DNA from: Aduncisulcus paluster
Lineage: Eukaryota; Fornicata
DNA: 36,551 bases
Reading direction: 5' to 3'
Assembly: GCA_024181965.1 (NCBI GenBank)
Contig: BQXS01010791.1
Span: 1-36,551 of the forward strand
How positions within the stretch are numbered: position 1 is the stretch's first letter; each line of letters begins with the position of its first letter. This document shows positions 28,051-36,134 of this stretch, in pieces. The notes below the pieces were generated by a model. It saw nothing but the letters and a program-made list of their open reading frames with translations. It was not told the origin of the DNA and ran no database searches. The position numbers and the translations under genes were made by a program.

Positions 28051-29151
28051 TTACAATGCCCATATTTTTGTAATGTCAACGTCAGTTTGCTCAATAGCAA
28101 TTCCAAGATAAGAACTATACGATATTTTTGGCTTTTGGATGTCAGATATTCCTTCTTCAGCATCATGAGATTTGTTTTGTTGTTCATCAAAATGGTCAAC
28201 ATATTTTAACAATTTTGTATCATGAAAGAGTTCCGAGTCCTTATCTTCTGATTCAATAGTATCCTCAAGTGTATGGGTAAATATAGGTTCAGGCTGAGTG
28301 TCTTTCTTCATTCTCACTCCATAATCCGGACTTTTTGTCGCAATATCAATGTATTCGCGGAGTGTTTCAAATAGTTTAACACAGCGAGAGGTAGGTTGAA
28401 TCATAAAGGTGTGTTTCTTCATTTCTATTTTCCCACATGACATAACAAGGGGGCATACGAAGAACTTATCGCCAGTTGACGAGGATTTAATATGAATATT
28501 CTTGATTCGACAATATGGAATCGCTATATTAAAAGATAATGAGACATGGGATACCCATATAAACCTCTTATTTGTAAGGATAATATCACCAAGAATTCCT
28601 GAATCATGGTTGAATGAACTCGCACCACATATCGTCTCTTGAATCATCTCTTTGGGAAGTAATCTGAGATCTTGATTATAAAATAAACTTGCTCTTAATT
28701 TTACCTCACGATAACTTCGAGAACTGTTGTATGCAGAGAAAATGCGATGAGCTGTTGTAATCAAACCTGATTTTCCACCATTTTGATAAAATTCAAATCG
28801 ATATTTCTTTCCATCAGATATTGCACTCACAGCTAAGGTGTTTACATCTTCTAATTTGTGCTTTGTCATCCGAACAACTAAATTCTGAACACTATTCCAT
28901 CCAATTGACAAATTTTTGGTATTATGAGCACATAAAAACCAAATCATTCTTAGGTTGGTAAATTGCAACACTCCTTTTCCCTCAGGATGGCCTCTGGAAT
29001 CAACCACATTTTCATATCGGATGAGGATTATTTCTCCGGGTTTCTTAAGGAGATCTGATAATTTTGTACAAAATCTTATTTTTGAATCCGTCCATATCTC
29101 TGTTGGATATTCTTCATAATGCGAACAGCCAATTTTCGCGAAAAATCCCAT
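28051..29151 (-). CDS. BBS5: BBS5, BBSome subunit
   Basis: A 366-residue single-exon protein from the ATG at 29151. It matches BBS5 from end to end. There are two PH-like (DM16) repeats: residues ~15-150 (WTDSKIRF, KPGEIILI, GVLQFTNLRMIWF, NLSIGWNSVQNL, YRFEFYQNG) and ~155-280 (YREVKLRASL, LRLLPKEMI, LGDIILTNKRFIWVS, SFNIAIPYCRIKNI). The C-terminal motif is SSYLGIAIEQ followed by IWAL. BBS5 binds phosphoinositides and is part of the BBSome, the coat that moves membrane proteins in and out of cilia. Between ~290 and 345 an acidic linker replaces the usual shorter one. It is followed upstream by an STPG-repeat ciliary gene in the same orientation, about 450 bases away. Confidence 0.97.
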   Translation of the reverse strand: MGFFAKIGCSHYEEYPTEIWTDSKIRFCTKLSDLLKKPGEIILIRYENVVDSRGHPEGKGVLQFTNLRMIWFLCAHNTKNLSIGWNSVQNLVVRMTKHKLEDVNTLAVSAISDGKKYRFEFYQNGGKSGLITTAHRIFSAYNSSRSYREVKLRASLFYNQDLRLLPKEMIQETICGASSFNHDSGILGDIILTNKRFIWVSHVSLSFNIAIPYCRIKNIHIKSSSTGDKFFVCPLVMSCGKIEMKKHTFMIQPTSRCVKLFETLREYIDIATKSPDYGVRMKKDTQPEPIFTHTLEDTIESEDKDSELFHDTKLLKYVDHFDEQQNKSHDAEEGISDIQKPKISYSSYLGIAIEQTDVDITKIWAL

Positions 29152-29598
29152 ATTGTATGAAAAAAAGAATATAATGGTATAAAAATGTCAAAATTAGCTA
29201 TTAATAAGCAAAATTATTTTAAATTATTCAAAAAACTCTTTTGAGAAATCTCTGAATTTGACAAAAATGAAGTTTCTTTCTCATTGGAGCATAAAGTGCA
29301 TAATAAGAACATAATAGCATTGAAATATGCATGTAATTCAAAAAAAAAGAAAAAATTATTCTAATTTATAAGCTTTTACTCCGGATGAGCTATACTGTAC
29401 TATCACAGTATGATACTGTCACACATTTATACTACACATAATGAACTGTAATTACACCTAAGGTGAATGGAGAGATCGAATAATCAAAGATCGAATATAA
29501 TGTATAAAAAAATGAATAGGCATTTCTAAAATAAAATATAAGATGTAAAACACACCACAATGAATGCTATCAGACGATATAAGGGGGGGGATTTTAAT
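29152..29598. other. Intergenic region between STPG-like gene and BBS5
   Basis: About 450 A+T-rich bases between two genes read in the same direction, so it holds the 3' end of one and the promoter of the other. A 7-bp hairpin (ATACTGT, 6-base loop, ACAGTAT) lies at 29392-29411, with a third ATACTGT directly after it. A run of eight or more G lies near 29582-29590, just past the STPG-like stop. Confidence 0.5.
29392..29411. repeat. 7-bp inverted repeat with a third half-site
   Basis: ATACTGT-ACTATC-ACAGTAT, then GATACTGT immediately to the right. It lies about 240 bases upstream of the BBS5 start. It could be a dyad binding site or a 3'-end hairpin. Confidence 0.35.
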
Positions 29599-31743
29599 CT
29601 AGTGTCCTGGATCAATTGTGATGTTGAAACTTCTCTTGATCGAGAATGAAGCAGGCTGTGAATGATCTTCAGTGTATGTTCCTGGGCCAGGAACAGACAT
29701 CTTGGATGAGTCAATAAACCTATCACCTCGGCCAAACGAGTCTTTGGATACAATTCGATGATTATGGCTCTTCAGAGAATATGAACCTGGACCAGGCGTA
29801 TCACTAACCGACGTTTTCTGTTTCTCATAATTAAATCTATTATTAGATGAACCAAATGGAACAGATTCGGCTCTACGACGTCTAAAACCACCTGTGAATG
29901 ACCCAACATGACGCTGTCCTTTGCCCTTCTTCGCTCTACGAATCCTTTCTTTCTCATCTTTCTCCATAATTTCTTGACGTTTTAAAGACATTTTACCTTC
30001 ACCAAACCTTCCGGTTGCTGATTTAAACGAACTTCCACTCACACTTCTCTTCGGCTGGGGCCGGGAGGAGAGATCATAGGCACCAACAACACCACGACGT
30101 GCTTCTGCTTCACGTTTAACCTTGAACCGGACATTGCCACTCCCAAAACCGAGCATATCCCGGCCAGAACCGGCCAATTTCCTCTTGACTTTCCCGATAG
30201 TTTCAATTGCCTCAGGCATGTGTAACAAAGCCTCCTCTAGTCCTCTCTCAGCGGCTTCATTGTCGAATGTTTGGTCCTTGAGAGTTTGTTCACGGCGCCA
30301 AAGAGCAGCCTGCCACATCTTGTCTTTCCTTTTCCTCTCAATTAGAACCGGATCTGCCGAACGAACATCATACTGACCGACAGCAGGCAGTGCAGCGCTT
30401 GATTTGGACAATATTCCGTGGTCAAAACGTTGTGAACTTGAACCAAATGAGCCAATACCAAACTTAGAGGGTTTGAAAACAGCCTTGGGCATTGTGGAGG
30501 TTAGTTTATCTCGCAGTATTCCACCTTGAGGGGTATTCCCGGAGGTCGACGCTCTGAGTTTTGATGAAACAGCCGCAGACTGGCTTAATCTATCCTGTTT
30601 TTGAGGAGAAAGAGGTGCTGTCGACATTCTTGAACGCTCTTTTCTCGAGTTATTCCCATATTTGAGGACACTCTGGGTTTTGAGTTTCATGGGGCTCAGA
30701 AGATTATAACTACCGGGTCCAGGTTCATATTTAGAACCTCCAAGACGATCAATGTCATACATTTTCCTTGTAACAACTTCGGTGATGCCCAAACCACCAC
30801 GAGGACCATCACGATCACTGCCACTAATAAAGACCTGCCTGGGATGCAATAAAGATCGTTTCTCTTGGATAATACGCTCTTTTTCAATCCTATCTTCGAT
30901 CGTGAGATATTTCTGTGTATTGTAACAACCAGGACCAAGATTGGCATTCTCACTCGTACCGGTTTTGGAATAAGTTTGACCGCCACTGCCAGAAGTTCCA
31001 CTAAAGAAGGCCGCCGATGGACGGAGAAGATCTTTACCAGTGACTTGACTACAATCAGCGACAGAATAATGGAACACGTTGTAATGGGAGGGGCCGGGCA
31101 ATTCTCTGGGCAATGGATTCAATAAATATGGAACACTTCCGGCTTTCTCACGCCTTTTGCGGACGGATTCCCCAGCACTCTTGGTTCTATCGGGAGCTTT
31201 TGCCCAAGCACTTTCGGCCTTACCTCTCATGGATATTCTATGCTTTTTTTCTCTGTCAATAACATATGATCCGGGACCAGGCTCCTCATTATCGCCAGTA
31301 AATATCCTCTTGGGCATGATTGCAGGAGCTGTGGGCTCTCTTTCGGCTTTTATAGAAAGTTTGGCATGGTTAATATATGCTAAAGATGGTTTTTTTCTCG
31401 TTTCACGATCAATATGGGAACAATAGGAGCCGGGACCAGGCATATCGGACTTCTGAGTCTTAAAACGGGAGTGTCTTCCACCAAATGATGGCTGTAATTG
31501 TCTTTGTCTTCTAGCAGCATCGGAAGTCACACTTCTATCGTCCAAAATATATTCACCTACACCAGGAGTCTTGAATTTGCTATCAGCAATAGTTTTCCTT
31601 TCAGAAGTACTAAAGAAGGGTGCTCTTGATAAAATGGTCTTCCTTTCTGAAGGAATAGAATATGAACCAGGACCTAAATGAGAAGCATTTCGTCCTCCAG
31701 TAAGAAAATCAAAAGATCTTTCAGATCTTGCACAAAATGCCAT
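29599..31743 (-). CDS. Sperm-tail PG-rich (SHIPPO) repeat protein, STPG2-like
   Basis: A 714-residue single-exon protein. PGPGSY-type repeats occur near residues 22 (LGPGSY), 59 (PGVGEY), 102, 154, 213 (PGPSHY), 268 (LGPGCY), 341, 455 (PAVGQY, degenerate), 650 and 685. The N-terminus, with HLGPGSY, then APFFST and a second repeat, resembles STPG2. STPG/ODF3-type proteins bind microtubules of axonemes, including as microtubule inner proteins. The region ~470-640, between the last two groups of repeats, is basic and Gly/Arg-rich with only weak repeat remnants. The product is highly basic overall, which suits microtubule binding. It lies next to BBS5 in the same orientation. Family is clear; which STPG paralogue is less so. 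Confidence 0.9.
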   Translation of the reverse strand: MAFCARSERSFDFLTGGRNASHLGPGSYSIPSERKTILSRAPFFSTSERKTIADSKFKTPGVGEYILDDRSVTSDAARRQRQLQPSFGGRHSRFKTQKSDMPGPGSYCSHIDRETRKKPSLAYINHAKLSIKAEREPTAPAIMPKRIFTGDNEEPGPGSYVIDREKKHRISMRGKAESAWAKAPDRTKSAGESVRKRREKAGSVPYLLNPLPRELPGPSHYNVFHYSVADCSQVTGKDLLRPSAAFFSGTSGSGGQTYSKTGTSENANLGPGCYNTQKYLTIEDRIEKERIIQEKRSLLHPRQVFISGSDRDGPRGGLGITEVVTRKMYDIDRLGGSKYEPGPGSYNLLSPMKLKTQSVLKYGNNSRKERSRMSTAPLSPQKQDRLSQSAAVSSKLRASTSGNTPQGGILRDKLTSTMPKAVFKPSKFGIGSFGSSSQRFDHGILSKSSAALPAVGQYDVRSADPVLIERKRKDKMWQAALWRREQTLKDQTFDNEAAERGLEEALLHMPEAIETIGKVKRKLAGSGRDMLGFGSGNVRFKVKREAEARRGVVGAYDLSSRPQPKRSVSGSSFKSATGRFGEGKMSLKRQEIMEKDEKERIRRAKKGKGQRHVGSFTGGFRRRRAESVPFGSSNNRFNYEKQKTSVSDTPGPGSYSLKSHNHRIVSKDSFGRGDRFIDSSKMSVPGPGTYTEDHSQPASFSIKRSFNITIDPGH

Positions 31744-32044
31744 ATCAATCGATTACTCAAGCTATTATAACAAAAATATATAAATATAACAAATACAGTT
31801 GAATATTCTGGAATATATTGTTAAACTTGGGTCAAAACTGGAAAATTGTAATTCGCAATCCAAGGAAATTTAAAGGGCGTTTTAAGCCAAATAAAATAAA
31901 ATTTACTGGCAATGTATAATCAAAATATCAAATTAATGCAACAAACTTCTGCTTGAGTGCGGACAGGGTATCAATGTAAAAAATTCGGGAGAGAGACGAT
32001 TCCATCTTCATCTTCAACATAAAAAAATATCAGGTACTCAAATT
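31744..32044. other. A+T-rich spacer
   Basis: About 300 bases between two minus-strand genes. It should hold the STPG-like promoter and the Maf gene's neighbour region; no distinct signal is seen. Confidence 0.5.
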
Positions 32045-32707
32045 TCATTCAGTTTTAATAATGAAATTGGCCAATTCTTTTGATATTTTGTGGAGAGGAA
32101 ATCCCATCACATTGAAATAAGATCCATGCATTTCAGTGCACCATGTTGATGCTGTACCCTGAATTGCATACCCACCAGCTTTATCGTATGGCTCAGAAGA
32201 CTTCGAATATTCTTCAATGAGAGCAACGGGAATATCTCCGAAGGTTAACTCAGTAGTATCGTGGAAAGATACAACAGAATTCTTCCCATCCTTTGAATAT
32301 TTTCCATTTATAACCATACAAACCCCAGAGATAACACGATGCGTTGATCCTGATAATTTGGAGAGAATTTCAAGTAAGTCTTTTGTATCCTTGGGTTTTC
32401 CAACTATTGGAGATCCCCTGTGTGTTTTATGTTCAGGAAATATAACAACAGTATCAACACCGATAATTAAATCCCATTCTTTGTCCTGAGCTTGGCAATG
32501 ATCAACAACCCATTGAGCTTTACCAACGGCAGACGCAGTAACATAGTCATCGGGACGAAGAGATATATCAACGGTATCTTCATCAAACTTACTTTTAATG
32601 ATTTCAAACTTCACTCCAATCTGGGACAGAAGTTCTTTACGTCTGGGTGACCCTGAACCTAATATGATTTTTTTAGAGTTCAATTTTTCAAGTAAATGCA
32701 AAATCAT
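32045..32707 (-). CDS. Maf/ASMTL-type nucleoside triphosphate pyrophosphatase
   Basis: I start it at the ATG at 32707, giving 220 residues; the longer frame begins only with TTG. The sequence has the Maf hallmarks in order: ILGSGSPRRKELL (substrate loop), FDED, IIGVDTVV with the catalytic-region Asp, GKPKD, HRVISGVC, EPYDKAGGYAIQG and a final GFPLHKIS. The length matches the family (~190-220). Maf enzymes hydrolyse non-canonical or pyrimidine nucleoside triphosphates to monophosphates, cleaning the nucleotide pool. In animals the domain is fused in ASMTL; here it stands alone. Substrate preference cannot be read with certainty. The start lies 97 bases from the divergent small coiled-coil gene. 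Confidence 0.95.
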   Translation of the reverse strand: MILHLLEKLNSKKIILGSGSPRRKELLSQIGVKFEIIKSKFDEDTVDISLRPDDYVTASAVGKAQWVVDHCQAQDKEWDLIIGVDTVVIFPEHKTHRGSPIVGKPKDTKDLLEILSKLSGSTHRVISGVCMVINGKYSKDGKNSVVSFHDTTELTFGDIPVALIEEYSKSSEPYDKAGGYAIQGTASTWCTEMHGSYFNVMGFPLHKISKELANFIIKTE

Positions 32708-32804
32708 TTGAAAATGGTGTTTGAAAGAATCTAGGAAACAAACCAATCAGGAAAAAAAATCGAATCTTGTGAAAATCCATTCTTGCCGGAATTTAGATTT
32801 ATTG
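32708..32804. promoter_or_regulatory. Compact bidirectional promoter region
   Basis: Only 97 bases separate the start codons of the Maf gene and the small coiled-coil gene, which point away from each other. Both promoters must share this space or overlap the genes. No recognisable box stands out. Confidence 0.5.
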
Positions 32805-33101
32805 ATGTCAAGACATACAATTAAAACGCAGAGAGAATTGGAATCGTGTATGAAAACTTTATCAGAATTATCTAGAATTGAAGATTTAGAGCTCCAACAA
32901 AAACTATCTGTAGCCAATCAAAATATAAGATTAGAAATTGAACGAATGAAATTACTTGAAAAAGGGATTACAATATTATCTCCTCCACAGGAAACAGAGA
33001 GATATTATCAGAAATTTCAGCTATTATTATCTGAAAGCGATGATCTATCAAAATCCTTGGCTGTTTTAGATAGTTATCAGAGTCAAAAAGATCTCCCATA
33101 A
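32805..33101 (+). CDS. Small coiled-coil protein
   Basis: This is a 98-residue frame from the ATG at 32805; the frame extends upstream only without an ATG. It is almost wholly helical: residues ~8-55 have regular heptads (LESCMKTLSELSRIEDLELQ), a short break with Pro-Pro near residue 64, then a second helix to ~90. No signal peptide or membrane segment is present. I do not recognise it; the two-helix coiled-coil plan is shared by many small subunits (prefoldin-, BLOC- or spindle-type), so none is claimed. It is divergent from the Maf gene and convergent with the PIH1-CS gene. Confidence 0.65.
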   Translation: MSRHTIKTQRELESCMKTLSELSRIEDLELQQKLSVANQNIRLEIERMKLLEKGITILSPPQETERYYQKFQLLLSESDDLSKSLAVLDSYQSQKDLP

Positions 33102-33272
33102 AATTACTTATTTCTCCGATATATATTAGCCATCATTTTCATTCTATTGGCCATAATACGCTCACCTTATTTTACACGCATCCTATGCATTTATTCTAAT
33201 ATTTTTGAAAATCACATTTAATTATTTAATGGCAATCGATATTTAGATCAATAAATAATTGAGATTGTGCTT

Positions 33273-33992
33273 TTAGAATTGGAGAAGTTTACTATTTTGA
33301 AAAGGAAGAACACCAATCGATGTTGGCAAAAATATTGAAGCTCCTTCAGTTGGCCACTGAAACTGTTCTATCTCTTCTTCTTTTTTATCATCGTGTATCT
33401 CTTCTTTCTTTTCATCTTCATCTTCCTCATCCTCTTTTTCTATCTTATCTGGATCATATGCATGTGCAGACCGAACCGCATCATCTTTTTGTTCAATTAC
33501 CACATCATCTATTTCCTTAATAAATCCCTTTCCCGTTAATACATCGGTCGAAAATACCTTTTGCTCCCCCTTTTCATCTAACAATTCTGACTCTGGAAGG
33601 ACTGAAATATCACGCTTTTTAGGCCCTCTATCTTTCGAAGGTTCGACTTTAACGGTAAAAGTAATTTGTTTTTTCCTTAAATCCTGAGAATATTCGACAG
33701 AATCTTCAATTACTGGATAAGGAAGTTTAATAACAATTGAATATATATTTAAATATTTAAAAAGAAGTAATCTCTTCTGCAAATCGGCATCAATCTTTGA
33801 ATAATCTTTGACATAAGGGATAGATAAAGTTATAACGAGAAAATCAGGTCGACGAATAATATCATCGTAGGATGGATTTCCAACAATATCTGAGGATCCT
33901 CTATGCACTGTATGATCAAGAGATTGAAAACTTGACCGCTCTTTAATTGAATATTGTGGCTTGATGGGCATGTAGAAGCAAAACAAACACAT
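33273..33992 (-). CDS. PIH1 C-terminal (CS-like) domain protein, dynein-assembly type
   Basis: A 239-residue frame from the ATG at 33992; the ATG at 33971 (MPIKPQYSI) may be the real start. Residues ~12-115 match the CS-like second domain of PIH1D/Kintoun proteins: KPQYSI, HRG, RPDFLVITLSIP, LLLFKYLNIYSIVIKLPYP, and QITFTVKV. The rest is an acidic, Lys/Glu-rich tail, then a conserved-looking end (FLPTSIGVLPF). PIH1D/Kintoun proteins act with HSP90/R2TP to assemble axonemal dyneins in the cytoplasm. The usual N-terminal PIH domain is absent and I find no upstream exon, so it is a short, DNAAF6-like form. Family membership is likely; the exact paralogue is unsure. Confidence 0.72.
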   Translation of the reverse strand: MCLFCFYMPIKPQYSIKERSSFQSLDHTVHRGSSDIVGNPSYDDIIRRPDFLVITLSIPYVKDYSKIDADLQKRLLLFKYLNIYSIVIKLPYPVIEDSVEYSQDLRKKQITFTVKVEPSKDRGPKKRDISVLPESELLDEKGEQKVFSTDVLTGKGFIKEIDDVVIEQKDDAVRSAHAYDPDKIEKEDEEDEDEKKEEIHDDKKEEEIEQFQWPTEGASIFLPTSIGVLPFQNSKLLQF

Positions 33993-34303
33993 TGTTGAAA
34001 TGAGAAAAGTGCATGTGCTATTTCGGATTAAAATGGTAATAAATTGGAATGATATGTAAAAATTAAGGTGTAAATATTTGATATTTACAGAGAATAATTC
34101 ACACGATCACGTCAAAATTAATCTTAGAAAGGATAGAGGAAAATGGTCCACCAATATTTCATATTTTAGTGCCCATTATCCTAAATTCCCTCTTCTTTTA
34201 TTGCGTTCTTGATTTTTTTGATTCTTGACCCTTTTGTCTAAAAATAGAGATCGATCTTTTTATTTGCTAGATTTGTTAACACCTACGAAATTTCGATTGA
34301 GTT
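33993..34303. other. Divergent intergenic region
   Basis: About 310 A+T-rich bases between the PIH1-CS gene and the acidic coiled-coil gene, which point outwards. No distinct element is seen. Confidence 0.5.
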
Positions 34304-35608
34304 ATGAGTGAAACTGAGCAAAAACTTGAAGATATCTCCAGCCCAAAAGAAGAGATTGTTGAAGAACCAGTTAAGACTGAAGAGGATGATCACACAAGTA
34401 TCGAGGAAATGGATGAACGCGTTGAGGAGAAAGATGTCGCTGAAGAAGTCAAAGAAGAATTAGAGGAAGAGGTTAAGGAAGAGTCTAAAGAGGAAGAGGC
34501 TCCTGTTGTAGAAGAAGAGGAAGAGAAAGAAGAAGAGAAAATCGAAGAGCCTGGAACTGTTGTACCTCCTGGAGACTCTGAAGAAGTTGAAGAGCCACAA
34601 CCTGTTCAGGCTGAAATCCAGCCTACCAAGGAATTCCAAGATGCTTTCTACAAGAAATTGCAAGATGACGATGTTTTTTTCATTTATAACAGATGTTCTA
34701 ACCAAAAGGTCGGTATTTTATCCATTGAAGACCTTAAGGGTCTTATCAACGAGCAACAAAGGCAGCTCTATCCTCGCTTAGATGAATTTAAGAAGCAGAA
34801 CGAGGAAATGAAGTTAGTTGAAGTTATTGAGGCCGCTGGAAATGCCAAGACTAATCTTGTTCAGGTTGCCGACCAGATTATTGCTAAAATTAAGGGTTTT
34901 GAGGCTGTTGCTTACACTGAATTGGCTGACAAGGCCTTTGATGACAAACTCATCGATGAGTCTTCTTACAAGAGGATTTATCACGGTATTCTACAAATCC
35001 TTGAGACTTTTATGACATGTTTCAAGCATACTATTTGTTTGTTTGTCTTTTTCGAGCAGGTCAATAAGCTTTCCAAGACTTTTGCTGATGAGACCAAAAA
35101 GGCTGAGTTACTCGAGTCTTTGACTGATTACAAGCTTCAGATTAAAAAGGCTCTCCCCGTTGCTAAGGCTGAGCTTAAGGCTGCTAACAAGGAAGTCAAA
35201 GCCTTGAGAAAGAGCACGGACGTTGCTGCTCAATTGAAAGGTCATAATACCGCCTTCCAGGCCAACTATCGCATTAATTCTTTGAATACCTGCCAGAAGA
35301 CTGTTGCTGCCGCTTTCAAGTTTTGTAAGAAGAGTGAAATTGAGTTTTCTCAATCGTTTGCCACTGTTATTAATGTGTGTCTTTTGATCCAAGCTGTCAT
35401 GGGAGGTTCTACTCAGTGTGATTTCCCTAGCATCCCTGTCCCTGCTCCCCTTGAGGCTAAGGTTGAGTTCCAAGCTCTTATGGATAAGGGTTTCCTCCTC
35501 CCTGTAGAAGTGGAAGCTGAGAAGACCGAGGAGAAGGTTGAAGAAAAGGCTGAAGAGCATGTGGAGGAGGCAGTTGAAGAAACTGGTGCTGCTGGAGAGG
35601 AGGAATAA
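34304..35608 (+). CDS. Acidic coiled-coil protein with strongly biased codons
   Basis: A 434-residue frame from the ATG at 34304 to TAA. Residues ~1-105 are Glu/Lys/Val-rich and strongly acidic. Residues ~110-400 form a helical bundle: FQDAFYKKLQDDDVFF, then several Ala/Lys/Leu-rich helices (ALPVAKAELKAANKEVKAL), a Cys-containing segment (CQKTVAAAFKFCKK) and a hydrophobic helix (SFATVINVCLLIQAVMGG). The last ~30 residues are acidic again. Residues ~230-251 (ILETFMTCFKHTICLFVFF) are oddly hydrophobic, but no intron fits there. Codons favour AAG, GCT, CTT, GAG and GTT far more than in the neighbours, a usual sign of high expression. I do not recognise the family; an abundant structural protein is inferred. 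Confidence 0.82.
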   Translation: MSETEQKLEDISSPKEEIVEEPVKTEEDDHTSIEEMDERVEEKDVAEEVKEELEEEVKEESKEEEAPVVEEEEEKEEEKIEEPGTVVPPGDSEEVEEPQPVQAEIQPTKEFQDAFYKKLQDDDVFFIYNRCSNQKVGILSIEDLKGLINEQQRQLYPRLDEFKKQNEEMKLVEVIEAAGNAKTNLVQVADQIIAKIKGFEAVAYTELADKAFDDKLIDESSYKRIYHGILQILETFMTCFKHTICLFVFFEQVNKLSKTFADETKKAELLESLTDYKLQIKKALPVAKAELKAANKEVKALRKSTDVAAQLKGHNTAFQANYRINSLNTCQKTVAAAFKFCKKSEIEFSQSFATVINVCLLIQAVMGGSTQCDFPSIPVPAPLEAKVEFQALMDKGFLLPVEVEAEKTEEKVEEKAEEHVEEAVEETGAAGEEE

Positions 35609-35892
35609 TGATTGATTTGGATTTTTGTTGTAGTATTCAAACATTGGAGGTATACTTTGTTTTCGGGAAGTAGCAAAATTAGCTTTGGAGTAAATTAACT
35701 TTGGATGATTATATTTATTTTGTTTTTGTAAGTTCTCTCAATATTTATTATGCTATCAACAAAGTCCGTTGATGAAGTCTAGCAGACGTCACAGTCGACT
35801 TCAACTTGAATACAAAATCTGCTTTTGTCGCAATTGAAGCGAATAGATTTGTTTTTTCGCAGATAAATATACCTTAATATTTCATCTCATTA

Positions 35893-36134
35893 ATGGGAAA
35901 ACCTTTGACAGCTTTCATTATCGGTGTTGGAACTGGAATTGTTCTCTCTCAGTGTATGTGAGTAATCGTTTTTAATATCTATTTTTAAGTCTTTTTCCTT
36001 TCGTACAGATGCTAATATTATTTGAACACGCTATTAGTTTATGATTTTCCTGATTTTGTCCCTTTTATTCAGATGACGAAGAAAAAATTTATATCATTAG
36101 AAAAAAAGATGAGAAAATCGAAACCGGGGCCTAA
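35893..36134 (+). CDS. Small single-pass membrane protein, two exons (~40 aa)
   Basis: Exon 1 is 35893-35953 (ATG plus 61 bases) and exon 2 is 36073-36134 (TAA at 36132). The intron 35954-36072 is 119 bases, GTATGTGAGT to TTTTATTCAG. Splicing gives MGKPLTAFIIGVGTGIVLSQ joined to YDEEKIYIIRKK and a Lys/Glu-rich end, about 40 residues. The first half is one Gly-rich membrane helix ending in SQY, and the second half is a charged tail. The plan (G..xG.(x)3-Q-aromatic) recalls small plant and protist proteins of the DUF4535 type, but the match is loose. Without splicing exon 1 ends at TGA after 22 codons. It follows the acidic coiled-coil gene in the same direction by about 285 bases. Confidence 0.5.
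35954..36072 (+). other. Spliceosomal intron of small membrane-protein gene (119 bases)
   Basis: The donor is GTATGTGAGT and the acceptor TTTTATTCAG. The donor shares the GTATGT start of the NSE1 intron. The other two GT choices at this site give an immediate stop after joining. Confidence 0.55.

Noticed and set aside
34986-35059. A 74-base intron (GTATTC...GAGCAG) under the odd hydrophobic segment of the acidic coiled-coil gene
   Set aside because: Removing it puts a stop two codons on, and no GT-AG pair here has a length divisible by three; the intronless frame is kept.
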